64,000 bases of DNA from Eleginops maclovinus (GCF_036324505.1 NC_086350.1:14934532-14998531); one strand, 5' to 3'. Positions 30,431 to 47,248 are shown, counted from the first letter of the stretch. The notes: generated by a model from the letters alone, not told the origin. Numbers and translations are program-made.

Positions 30431-32669
30431 GGGCTGGCTGAGCACCATGCCTTCATCATAGTGTCAGTTTGGTTATTTTATTCCCAGGTTGAGTTTTCCT
30501 CTTTCAGCAGGGAGGGAAGTGAGGGAAAGGATGAAGTCTCAGGTGTGGAATTACTCTCTTTAGGATCATCACTGAAGTAGAATGTGAAACAGCAATAAAA
30601 TAACCATCTTAAGAAGTTATTCAGTGCTTCAGAAATTCAGAAATGCTTTGAATACAATTATTTCAAAAGCAGTGAATTGTGTCGTGTTACAGTAGTCAGA
30701 TCCATGTTGAGAGATAAGGAGTTGTCTTTACTAGATCCAGTGGTAGCTCAGCCAAACAGGAGTGTGGTTTGGAAATGACAAAACACAGCAGGGCACACTG
30801 ACTAAATAGGTCTCTGGGGTCCAACAACAAGCAGAGGGAAGCTAAACAGCTGACACGCTAAACACAAACTAACTGGGAAATATGTTAGCAGTCAAACACT
30901 AGTCCCACACTTGTCTCTCAAAGAGGTGCGTGTCATAGTGACAATATTTTATATAATTGATTATAAAAAAAGAGAGGGCTAATTCTCATGTGTGCACAAT
31001 TTTTTGTCTGGATAATGTAGCAGTGATTGAAGTCACAGCCTGATCAGCACCAGGGACAGCAGTCGTGAGAGAAACACATTTGCTAATATAACACCGTTTT
31101 TTACTCTTCTTCATTATGGAAATTTTCATTTGTGGGTCACAGCTTTGTACCGCCCCTGAATAGTTACAACAATGTGCTTGGTTTCCCACTCTTCCTCGCT
31201 GGGTACATATAAGACTGCAACTGCTCTTGCAGCGTGTGTCTGTGTGTGTGTGTGTCCAGGTGTGTCCTGTGCTGTGAAAAGACAGTGATAAGACAGCTGT
31301 ACTCTGGGTGCAGTACAGATTATGACAGGGCTGGACACTGGTATCAGTTTCTGGTCTGGCCATGGCTGTGTCAAGGCTCAGCATGTTTCTGGCTGTATGT
31401 GTTAGTGTGTGTTCTGAGAGTGTGTCTGCACAGGAGGGACAGAAAAGACAGTTCTGCTCGTCTGACTTTGTGTCTATGTGTGAACCATTCTTTTGCACCT
31501 AAAACCATAAAAAGCATATGAACAAGGCAAAGATTAAAAAAAAGGTATTTAATTAAATGTATCAACAAACCGTGCGCAATGTCTCTGCTTTCTAAAGACA
31601 CAATTAATACTTTTTTTTGCACATGGAACAGTCCCTCTTAATCGTACTCCAGAGTTGCTCACTTGTCAGCTACACAAATATCTCCCCCTAATGGCCTCCA
31701 GATGAATGCACTTCCACTTTTGTTCTGAAATAATTTCACACACATAATACTGTTGAACAGATTTTTATTAAATGTTTTTTTCCCTTTTTGTTTTCTTACA
31801 GATATCATGACACTGGAATGCTGATGTTTCAAGAGCAACCTACGGCACCCAGACTGCCATAAAGCACAATGTCTCAACAGCAGCTTCAGGATCCACAGCA
31901 AACCCCGAAGCCAGATTCAATTTTAAAACAATGATGACAAAATACTAACAGGAGATGGAAATCCCATTCTTCTTAAACCACAGGGGAAGAAACACAGAAA
32001 TTCAAGATCCTGGACTCTGGAAAAAAGGATTTTCCTCATACTCAAACAGACATGGATCATCCCACAAATACATTCAAATTATAATTTAGATTTACCAGAG
32101 TATAGATTATAAACACATATGTTGAATCAAATAACAAGCAGAAAAATGATTATGCCCACACCCCTTTAGCACATGCCCAGTATTAAGTTGTTGTAAATAT
32201 TGTACAGAAATAAAGAGGGACATTGATAAGAAATACAATTATTTCAGAATAATGTATATAGTCATAAGAATTATACCTCTAGTGTGTTTATATATTCATG
32301 AGTGTCACATGCCCATTACTCCTTTTTTCTTCTATGCCCAAAAAAGATTTAGCACAATGATTAACCAACGCTCTCTGTATATCAATAGGAAACATCATTG
32401 TAGAGCTAGAGGAGACTGAATTTAATTGGGAAGACACAATATTTGCCATTCAGTGCACTACTGCTGCAAACATATGCTTATTAGGTATTCTTAACAATAC
32501 AGGTCATTAGCTTTTATGAACTTTTCTCTATTAAAAACACAATTTATAAATGAAAAATAATCAAGAGTTATAAAAAGCTACAGAGACAAACAAATCTTTA
32601 AGACATCCCTGATTTTGTCCTAAATCTACTCCCGCCCCCCACCTCCCATTGTAAACTGTCAGAGCAGAG
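30431..32669. other. non-coding stretch between regulatory block and wwox 3' end
   Basis: No gene was seen. Positions 31660-32660 are AT-rich and may hold alternative, longer wwox 3' UTR sequence with further weak polyadenylation signals. A CTCF-like TCTCCCCCTAATGG lies at 31681-31694. Confidence 0.4.
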
Positions 32670-32690
32670 CTGAACACAACCTAACTTTAA

Positions 32691-32696
32691 TTTATT
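32691..32696 (-). terminator. wwox: AATAAA polyadenylation signal (preferred candidate)
   Basis: This AATAAA on the minus strand lies about 250 bases after the stop codon. A GT-rich element follows within 15-30 bases, the usual arrangement around a vertebrate cleavage site. Confidence 0.45.
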
Positions 32697-32748
32697 CAGT
32701 AGATTGTATATGAAACCCCTTTCTGTACTGTATATCTAGTGTGTTTTA

Positions 32749-32761
32749 GCCCCCCTAGTGA
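32749..32761 (-). promoter_or_regulatory. CTCF-like motif at the 3' end of wwox
   Basis: The minus strand reads TCACTAGGGGGGC, close to the CTCF core CCACNAGGGGGCGC. It overlaps a CRE-like TGACGT (plus strand, 32759-32764). Its position at the boundary between gene body and desert would suit an insulator, but only the motif is seen. Confidence 0.35.
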
Positions 32762-32832
32762 CGTGACATATCCAGATGGATTTCTGTGGTTTGGCAGCTC
32801 TCATGTATGGTGCAGTCAGAATACAGTTACCT

Positions 32833-32838
32833 TTTATT
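32833..32838 (-). terminator. wwox: AATAAA polyadenylation signal (proximal candidate)
   Basis: This AATAAA on the minus strand lies about 110 bases after the wwox stop codon. No obvious GT-rich downstream element follows, so it is the weaker of the two nearby candidates. Confidence 0.35.
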
Positions 32839-32947
32839 CAGTTCAATCCTAACTGGACATCACCGTAACCCACAATCATTCCTCTTTGACATCATTTGGC
32901 TAGTCCTCCTCCTCTTCTTCTTTCTCCTACCCCTTCCCCTCTGTCCA

Positions 32948-33139
32948 TCAGAGGGACTGTATGCCTGCTGACCCGTCCGCAACCAGGCGCTCGCTCAGCT
33001 CCCACAGGCTGGCAGCGCAGCTCTGGTCCTGTGCCTGGGTGGACGGCAGACAGCGGAAGCAGTTGTTGAAGTACATGCCGCCCAAGCCCTCCAGCTCCGG
33101 AGCTACGGCACAATACACCGTGGTGGCCGCCCCTTGTTG
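32948..33139 (-). CDS. wwox: wwox terminal coding exon (C-terminal 63 residues and stop)
   Basis: WWOX is a tumour-suppressor adaptor with two N-terminal WW domains and a short-chain dehydrogenase/reductase (SDR) domain; this exon encodes the tail after the SDR core. Read on the minus strand from 33139, the frame opens [10 protein letters not shown], continues through [14 protein letters not shown] and RCLPS, then SLWELSERL, and stops with TGA at 32948-32950. From memory of human WWOX, its last exon also begins at [10 protein letters not shown], in phase 0, and encodes 62 residues; here there are 63. Conservation is near complete for the first 35 residues and falls away at the end ([11 protein letters not shown]). 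The exon is bounded by an AG acceptor at 33140-33141 and is far more GC-rich than its surroundings. The WW domains and SDR catalytic residues lie in upstream exons outside the window, so the gene is partial here because the window ends, not because it is broken. Confidence 0.96.
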   Translation of the reverse strand, partial: QQGAATTVYCAVAPELEGLGGMYFNNCFRCLPSTQAQDQSCAASLWELSERLVADGSAGIQSL

Positions 33140-33180
33140 CTACGGACAGAGAAACACACAGAAAGAGATTTGATTTCAGC
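33140..33180 (-). other. wwox: splice acceptor of the wwox last intron
   Basis: On the minus strand the 40 bases before the exon read as a pyrimidine-rich tract (tttctgtgtgtttctctg) ending in tccgtag. The AG is at 33140-33141 and the exon starts CAACAAGGG. A plausible branch point is GCTGAAATC near 33174. The phase 0 junction agrees with the WWOX reading frame starting at Gln-Gln. This explains why the open frame starting from an upstream Met at 33245 is not the real translation: it reads the same DNA in another frame. Confidence 0.9.
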
Positions 33181-38009
<4,829 letters not shown>

Positions 38010-38660
38010 CAGTTTATGTGTGTGTGAGCAGACATATTTGCCCTCAGTGGTGGTAACCTCTGCAAGCTGACGGCTCAGCTGAGCGTGCTTGGCCCAGCTG
38101 TAGAGGGAATCCTGGGTAACGCGGTCCCCTCAGATAAACAACCTACCCCTCCATTCATCTTGACCACTCAACCAAGAGGAGAGGAGATTAGCACCTCAAA
38201 CACCGCAGCGCACACTTCAGAAGGTACCCTGACACTCACCTCTGTGACTGGGTGGTGACTGCTGTCACCCTGACTGAGGTAGTCCAAAGGTCACTGTAGA
38301 TGTAAGCAAGTGAATGTTCTGTGCTATTTTCCAGGTCTGGAGTTATCAAATAATCTGTGAGCCCTCTGAAATGAACCCACTTCTACACATCTAATGCACT
38401 GAATGAAGGCTAAAGGCTTTAATGGAGCCATGGCCATACTGTAATCTTACTGAGAGCTTGTTGAGACCCCCAGAGAATGACCAGCTCTCCTCATCATGGG
38501 TCTCCCCAGTGATTAGTCTACCCCTGGTCGTCTGTATGTACTAAACTCTATTTCATACCCTCCATTAGCCCACAGGCGGATGGCTAATACTCACCTACGG
38601 GCAGTGTACCCCCCTGAGGGGCATTAAGGACAGGATGGAAGGACCAGCCCTCTACCTCCC
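38010..38660. promoter_or_regulatory. candidate conserved intronic block with HNF4-type DR1
   Basis: AGTCCA-A-AGGTCA at 38281-38293 is a near-ideal HNF4/PPAR-type DR1. Other words are the inverted arms AGCTGA-CGGC-TCAGCT at 38065-38080, GTGATTAGTCTACCCC near 38511 and CCATTAGCCCACAGGCGG near 38562. The whole block is free of simple repeats. Confidence 0.35.
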
Positions 38661-39257
38661 TCCCTCCCTCTTTTCTTTCCGTTTTTTCATCATGGTCGCT
38701 CAATCTCTCTCAGTCTATCGGCCTTGCCCCCTGCTCTTTCCTCGGCCCTGTTCTTTTCCATCAAATCTCTGCAGATCCCTTTTACCCTGCAGCCCCATCC
38801 CCCGCCGGCCTCATAACTTACAGGGAATACTGTAGCTGAGGTCTCATGGGTAAACGCTCATAGTAGGACCTCTTGGAGGGAAATGGATCTCTTTCCCTGG
38901 AGTCCCGGATCACAGAAGAGCCCTGTTGACATTCTTTCTTTCTATAAGCGAGCAGAGTGATGTAGTAGGAGATGAGGAAGCAGAGAGAGAGAATGGAGCG
39001 GAGGAATAAACTATGTAGGAGTGACAGGAACACAACACAAAGCCCAGCAGAAACCCCCCCTGCGCTATTTCTCTCCCTTTCTCTCTGCGGCCCTCCCTTT
39101 ACCCCTTCAGTGCCAGATAAGATCAACCGTGTGTCAGTCATCAACTGCCTCCTGTCACACTGTGATTGTTCATCTGTTTTGTGTATGTGTGTTGTAGTGT
39201 GTGTGTAAATATGCAGTCCAATGCGACATTGCTTTATGCATTTAATGCCCGCATGTT
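38661..39257. other. intronic stretch, pyrimidine-rich at left
   Basis: CT-rich DNA lies at 38650-38800, including TTGCCCCCTGCTCTT at 38724-38738, which reads CTCF-like on the minus strand (AGCAGGGGGC). The rest is unremarkable. Confidence 0.35.
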
Positions 39258-39436
39258 AGAGGAACAATAGAAGAGGAAGTGAGGAATGAGGTGGAGGGAA
39301 TGCAAAGGACAAGAGGTAGAGAGGAGGAGGGGGTGCATAAAGATGAGAGTAGCAGGGAAGGAAACAAAGGAGAGGAGGAGGTGAGGGAGCAAGGACACAA
39401 GGCATCCAAGGGGAAAACGACGAGGAGTCAGAAGGA
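39258..39436. repeat. purine-rich tract (plus strand)
   Basis: About 180 bp are dominated by A and G (GAGGAAG, GGAGGAGG and GGGAAGG words). Long purine tracts of this sort can form triplex DNA. Confidence 0.7.
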
Positions 39437-39499
39437 CTTGCGCAACGACTGTGAAACTATCTCATTTTTATCTTGCGAGAGGACTCCCGAAGTGATCCG

Positions 39500-39830
39500 C
39501 ACAACCTAATTATTTTCCCCTAATAAAAGCAACATATGCTAAGACAATAAAAGGCCTTATTGGACACCTATTCATTAAAGAGGAGCAGTAAAAGAAGCAG
39601 GACTCTGGCACAAGGATTAGCTTTTAAAAGGACTTTTCTCTGGCTGGAAATGGCCTTAGTCTTCCTTTAGCACGCCCATATGGGTGCATAGCCCACCATA
39701 AAAGATCTGAATTATACATGAAGAGGCCTGGCTGCTTTATTGGCTGTGATCTGCTTTTTCACTCTCACCTGATTGCGTCAGCGCACGCAAAGTTTGGAAC
39801 AAATCACTTTTGGATCTAATCTGCTGTGTA
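39500..39830. promoter_or_regulatory. candidate conserved intronic block
   Basis: This repeat-free block has CCTAATTATTTTCCCCTAAT near 39505, CACCTATTCATTAAAGAGG near 39566, CCCATATGGG (CArG-like palindrome) at 39675-39684, and GATTGCGTCAGCGCACGC near 39772. Function is inferred. Confidence 0.3.
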
Positions 39831-40214
39831 TGAACACAAGTACGCAATGTTGAGTATAGAAATGCTCAAATGTAAAACACATATTGGTAACGACAACCAT
39901 TCAGCAGCAGTAAGATAACCTATAATTCGCAAAAGTTGGTCAAGTTAGTAACACATGGTTGAAATAACGCATGCTGGTGACTCAAGTCTGACAGTTTGAC
40001 GCGCTGAAGTCATTATTCCATATGGTCAATGTACTGTAAGTGTCAGTATGTTTCTATTATGAGCAGAGCAATGCTGTCTGTGTGTCGCTATGCGAGTGTG
40101 TGATGAGCTGGTGTAATAGGGCCACACACAGGTGTGTGTATGCTCACCTCCTCACTGATGCACCAGCTAATTGGTCTCCTGCGGCAACCTGACATATTCA
40201 CACACTTGCAATCT

Positions 40215-41716
<1,502 letters not shown>

Positions 41717-42889
41717 AACCACGAACATGTCACAGGAGAGCAGCTAGCGGTAACATTATGAGAGAGTCGGAGGGATCTGCTAATGGGATAGATTAGTGTG
41801 CCCTTGGTCACAACGGCTACAACGGAGTGACTGGAGCTGTGACTTATATCCATGTCCCCCCAGTTCACCCCCTTTTTACTCTACTCTATAGCACTTTCTC
41901 CCGCTTCTCATCCTGTGAACCCTTTCCCTCTCTCCCTTTAGAGATTCACTTGTTATTGTGTCTCTTGCTTTAGCCTCTATGGGGCAGACTTGTCATCACC
42001 AGGTTTATATCTGGGTGCTGGAAAGTTCACCAGAACAGATGCCGAGGGGAGAACAGGGAAAGGTTGTCAGAACGTTTTTGTTGTTGCAGTCAGAATGCAA
42101 AGCAGTAAAACGTACTCAGGATGTTTTTTATTAATCAATTTAGGATTGCAAAAGACGGAAATTAAATTTGTGTTGAAAAAAAATCTTGCACATTGTAGCC
42201 CATAAAGTTGGAATAATTTTGTTTTCAGACACATTCCTATTTGGAAGAGATTGATCATTGAAGTTTTGAAAAGATATACAATTTATCTAGCAAGAATAAA
42301 TAACATTGTCCCAATCATTTCATGAGAAGACGTAAAAAATATTTTCATTATTGTCGGTAGAATTTAATTTGAATAAATATCAATTTTTTTTGTTCTACTT
42401 GTGTGTACTTTGTGTTTGGTCATGTATCTATGTCACCATCTTGATATTGAAATTCAAATGGGTCAAAGTGGCTGCAAGTACATTTATTTCAACAGGAATA
42501 TTTAGTGTCAATTGGCTAAATGAAGACCACTACAGTGAAAATGTCGTTTGCTTATTGATAAAACATTTTAAAAGTGGCAAATGAGCACATATGTGATGTT
42601 TAGTGTGTTAATCTGCTGTGTGTAATTGAGTCACTCAGCCACATAAATAATAACTGTCTCAAAAACACTGCGAAGTACACTCACACACTCTGGCGCACAG
42701 ACACACGGGTCACATATGAACACCTACATACATTGAAAACACATTGAGCCTCAAAACAGTCGAACCGCTTTAGCATTGTGCGCTATAAGAACAAACTGAA
42801 TTTATTCATCTATTTTTATTGGTATTCTGATCAATGTGTATATGTCTGTGTGAGTGTGTGGTGTGTGTGTTTTTGTGTGTGTCCACGCT
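41717..42889. other. intronic unique stretch
   Basis: No exon was seen. Positions 42120-42590 are AT-rich. A short interrupted GT run lies at 42848-42882. Confidence 0.4.
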
Positions 42890-43130
42890 GACCCCATCTC
42901 GGCACTCCTGACCGGTTGAATGCGGGCTGCATAAATTAGTGCTGATGCTCTGCGATGTAATTATGCTGCTGTCAGTACGGCCCCTCTACTCAAATTCATT
43001 TTAATAAAGTTGGTCTCCAAGGTTACCGCCCGGGGGTCACCTTCGGTGTCAGCCCCCATGGATTGCGCCCACGGAACATTCTGGAAGTCTGCGGTCGGAC
43101 TACGGTAACACCTTAACACGACAGCCCAAA
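42890..43130. promoter_or_regulatory. candidate conserved intronic block with inverted half-sites
   Basis: The block runs from GACCGGTTGAATGCGGGC through TAAATTAGTGCTGATGC and GATGTAATTATGCTGC to a GC-rich core. AAGGTTACC (43019-43027) and GGTCACCTT (43035-43043) form an inverted pair, eight of nine bases complementary, with a 7-base spacer. Such arms resemble nuclear-receptor half-sites. Function is inferred. Confidence 0.4.
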
Positions 43131-43139
43131 CCCCCCACA

Positions 43140-43535
<396 letters not shown>

Positions 43536-43849
43536 TTGGGCAGATGGCGGGGTGTATTCTCATTTGTCCTGCTACAGTGTGTGTGTGCTAACACTAACCT
43601 CCAGGGCAGAGCTGCAGCACAGAACACGCTCTCAATTAGCCAGAAACACAAACCTGTGCGCACAGCTGGGACAGGAAAAGGCACAGCTCTGTCTATACAC
43701 AAGAAACGGTTAAATATAGAGGGGCCACACTACCAGATGAAGCCGGATATAAATAAATCCTGGGTTATTTTCAAATGCCTGATTACAGGATGTTTGAGTG
43801 TGTTGTGTTTGTGCTTAATGACAGTAAAGGTGACAATGCTTTAGGTATA

Positions 43850-44050
43850 CAGTCACACGCAAAGTGATTGAGACGAATAGGCCATTTGCAAAGATGTTTG
43901 CAAACAGAAATCTAAATTGAACCGCTGGAGTTATTTGGCATATCTCATTTCATCAACGTAGACAGGTTTCAAAGTGAAATTGCGGTGTAAAATAACTCTG
44001 CTGGATGTTCCTCATTAAAATGACAAATTTAAATGGAAAAATGCCCAGTC
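43850..44050. promoter_or_regulatory. candidate conserved intronic block
   Basis: The block contains GGCCATTTGCAAAGATG and TGTTTGCAAAC (forkhead/octamer-like words) near 43880-43906, AAATTGCGGTG near 43976, and CTCATTAAAATGAC near 44010. No simple repeat was seen. Function is inferred. Confidence 0.3.
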
Positions 44051-45104
44051 TCTCAAGCTGTAAACATCTATTAATCAAGTTGGATAAAGGTTTTATTTTG
44101 TGTTTCTTTATTCTTTCTTTTTATACTTCTACTTTTTAATGTTGGTTTTACTTGTTTTTGAATGGTCAGTTATACAGTGTTATTACCCGAGTTCAAAGCA
44201 TTCGAAACATTAGCCCCCGTTTCTACCAGTTAAGATAAGTGAAAGGAACAATGGCCTGCTAATGTTTCTGCCTGGCTTTAAACTAGTCCTAAAATTAAAT
44301 CAAAGTTGTTTCTTGTTACTGAGCTATCATGCTGATATCAGCTTCTTCTCTGACTGGACCTTTAACCTTCCATGTTTGTCTGTGAGTATTTAAATCTTAG
44401 TGTGCCACTGACCAGATTCACCCAAACCCTGCACTTTCTGTGGTCTGCCATCTCTCAGTGTGTGAGAGTGTTTAGCCCAGCCGTGTGGGCCGGGGTGACT
44501 TTGAGTGCCTGTGTAATAGTTACAGCCCCACGCTTTGTTAGCTGCAGGTAATTTATGGTTGAACTGGCCTGATAGTGTGATACGATCGACTGCCCTGACT
44601 GTCTTTACCAGCCGGCCCCAAAGACACACAGCAAAACTCTATCTGAGGAGGGGAGGTGAGAAAGAGACACAGAGGGAGCGATGAAGATAGGAGGCTTCAG
44701 GGCGACTTCAACAGGCAAGAAACAGAAAAATAATACAGCAAGAACAAGTGTGACAAAAGCGCAGAGGAATGAGGTATGCAGGTGAGAGGAGGGTGAGAGA
44801 AATGAAAGAGTTGCAGAGCAGTTAAGTTCTCAGCATCTCTCTTGAGGTATGCTGAGAATTAGATTGCATTAAAGACTGACAGTCCATTCATCTGAACCCT
44901 ACCAAGAAGGAACATTTAGTTAATTGAATGATTAATAAATTCAGCTCAGTCACACTATTTCACTCTGGTGTTGGCTTTGGATTAAAATGTCTGCCAAAAG
45001 GGAGACGTCATATATCACTTGTTTGAAATCCATTGCCTAAGTCTCGCTCTGAGCATCAATATAACTACAACTATTCCAGCTGTGTATACAGAGTAATGGA
45101 GACA

Positions 45105-45107
<3 letters not shown>
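44051..45107. other. intronic stretch with a short perfect hairpin
   Basis: No exon was seen. TTCTCAGCAT (44827-44836) and ATGCTGAGAA (44849-44858) are perfect 10-bp inverted arms around a 12-base loop. Positions 44160-44630 are unique, with GCTGCAGGTAATTTATGG near 44540. Confidence 0.4.

Positions 45108-45139
<32 letters not shown>
45108..45139. repeat. (CAG)10 trinucleotide repeat
   Basis: Ten pure CAG units are followed by CA. In the wwox pre-mRNA (minus strand) this reads as CUG. Confidence 0.96.
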
Positions 45140-46089
45140 CAGTGAGTTGTTTAACCTTGTGCTCTGGCGGCCTGTCTGTCTTCCTCTCTGTTTCATCAGA
45201 AGATTGTGTTTCTGCATGTGAAGTTTTTTGTTGCTGGCTCATCATTACCTCTGTCTGTGAGACGCGCGTCCTTCAGCTCAAACTAAAGTGCAACTGGAGA
45301 GCCAAACGACTCCTGTCTTTGTAATATGAACAGGCACACGGACCCTTGCACTACATATACCTTTCCTTCACCCCCTCTCCTAATCCAGTTAGGCAGGAAC
45401 ATCCTCACCCTTCTCTCGTACCTCGTACTTCTTGCTCCAGGATCGACGACTCTAATCTGGTCTGTCAGGCCAACCAGGTCCCTGACTACTGTCCTACTTT
45501 CATCTCCCGTCTTCAAACAGAATGAGGATGCTTTCATAACACTGGGTGACTGACAGGCAGGGGAGGCAGGTGGAGACAGGCCTGTGATATGGATGGTCAC
45601 TTTGTCCTGTTTAAATACACTAATGGAGGATAAGAGGCCTGTCATAGGGACAGGAGAAGATGGGACAGTACAGAAGACACAGACACTCATCTTTCCTAAC
45701 TGATATTTTGCGAACACAGAAACACGGATGTGAATTACATCAGATGAAAGACTGCCTAAAGTATTTTTCACCTTGAGTCTGATTTTACTCTCTTTTCTTT
45801 TCCATATGTAATCATGTGAAGTAAAACTGTACACTGTAAAATATAAGGGCATACCCCATGACATCAACTAAAGGTATTTTTTTTATTAATGACACAATCC
45901 AACTCCGGGCTGAACCAACAATGGGAAACAATTGTTAGCGGAGCTGAGATGGTACCAGGTGATAAAGCAGAGCAGACAGCTAGCAGCTAGCAACCTAAGA
46001 CTTCACCCAAATATTACTTGTTACAGTAAGTTAAATTACAAATCAACCCTGGATAATCAAGAATGGAAACACGCAACCCTTTTTTGTAC
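45140..46089. other. intronic unique stretch
   Basis: No exon was recognised. The longest non-repeat open frame in the window (194 codons, 45283-45867, minus) lies here. It has no recognisable domain, and about one frame of that length is expected by chance. Positions 45940-46000 contain repeated AGCAGCTAGC words. Confidence 0.4.
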
Positions 46090-46270
46090 CACAGTGTCAG
46101 CGGAAAATTCTGACATTCTGACATTTGGGTCTTTTGGGATTAAGTTGCTTTTGGAGTCAGCGTCCAGTGGCCATTCGATGAGCTGCAGTTTATGGCCATC
46201 ACGCATAGCCTTCATTTTTCCGCATTGAGGTTGACGCTTGGTTGAAACCAAATTGAAGCTTAAGAAAAAC
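46090..46270. repeat. probable teleost interspersed-repeat fragment
   Basis: The run GCTTTTGGAGTCAGCGTCCA, GTGGCCATTCGATGAGCTGC, CTTCATTTTTCCGCATTG and GAGGTTGACGCTTGG recalls a repeat fragment common in fish 3' UTRs and introns. The assignment is from memory and the family is not named. Confidence 0.45.
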
Positions 46271-46509
46271 AACAGATTTGCTGGTTAGCCACAGAACAGC
46301 TGACTGATGTTTGCAAACACAAGGCTCTAAGAACAGTGTTTCTCTTATTCCTAGGTGGACCACTCCAATTTCAGTGTTACATTAACACACAAATCACTGG
46401 TGAACACACACACACACACAGTGCACACACTCATCTGAATCATGGCTTACACCCCCAACAGGCAGCCTTCTGGATAGATGGCACCTGCATACAGGAGGAG
46501 GGGGCACAC

Positions 46510-46655
46510 AAATAGGATTGGAGAGTCGAACGGGGTACGTGGTGGAGGGGGTGGGGTGGGGGTGAGTCCATAAATAGGATTGTGTAGGAAGCAGGGCAAG
46601 CTAAATAGGATTGTAATGTACAGGAAGGGAGGTATAAATAGGATATGAGAGTCAG
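46510..46655. repeat. degenerate 31-bp minisatellite
   Basis: The 11-bp phrase AAATAGGATTG recurs at 46510, 46572 and 46603, and as AAATAGGATA at 46636. Spacings are 62 (two units), 31 and 33 bases, so a unit of about 31 bp is repeated some five times. The second unit has turned G-rich (46547-46562, three runs of 4-5 G). Confidence 0.75.
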
Positions 46656-46723
46656 AGCTGTGTTCTCACTAGTTCAACGTCCCTGCGGTATAGGAGTTCT
46701 CCAGGACTGGCCTGCACCGGGTA

Positions 46724-46836
<113 letters not shown>

Positions 46837-47138
46837 AAAAAACATTAATGTGGAGTAATCTTGAGGCACCTGTCTCCTCAGGCTCAGTGTGACCTCCACT
46901 AGCCAGGTTCACCCATGTTCGTCCTCCCATCCTATTCCTCACCATGTCCCCCTTCGTCCTCTCCCCAATTCTCTAATCACTTTGTTTTTCCATTTCTTCC
47001 ATATCTTGATTTTCATATTTCATAAATGATTTTTTCTTTTGTTTCTCCCACTCACTGCGAGGCCTCTTTGAACAGGTAAGCTGTCACTGGTGCTGGATGT
47101 ACACTGCTCCCATTGCAAGAGAGGTCGACGGTCAAAGC

Positions 47139-47142
<4 letters not shown>
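46837..47142. other. intronic unique stretch
   Basis: Nothing notable was seen. T-rich DNA lies at 46980-47050. Confidence 0.4.

Positions 47143-47182
<40 letters not shown>
47143..47182. repeat. (CT)n microsatellite
   Basis: CT dinucleotides run for about 32 bp, followed by an interrupted GTCTCTCT. Confidence 0.95.
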
Positions 47183-47248
47183 AATTTAGGGGTCAGTGGG
47201 CTTTGGGAGCTGTCAGCTCAGTGCTGGTGACTACTGGCTGACGGACTT

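Larger units (their letters stand above)
32670..32947 (-). other. wwox: probable wwox 3' UTR
   Basis: The sequence after the stop codon begins with a purine-rich stretch (minus strand) and carries two canonical AATAAA signals, at 32833-32838 and 32691-32696. The second is followed by a GT-rich stretch (TTAGGTTGTGTTCAG, about 32668-32682), as expected downstream of a cleavage site. That would give a 3' UTR of roughly 260-275 bases. A longer UTR using later signals, such as TTTATT (plus strand) at 31764-31769, cannot be excluded without transcript data. Confidence 0.5.

Noticed and set aside
38065..38080. AGCTGA-CGGC-TCAGCT as a MAF recognition element
   Set aside because: The arms are right but the spacer is 4 bases instead of 1 or 2, so a MAF dimer should not fit. 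Left as part of a candidate block.
45283..45867. 194-codon minus-strand open frame, the longest without a repeat
   Set aside because: No recognisable domain or motif. About one frame of this length is expected by chance in 64 kb of both strands, and it may be partly repeat-derived.
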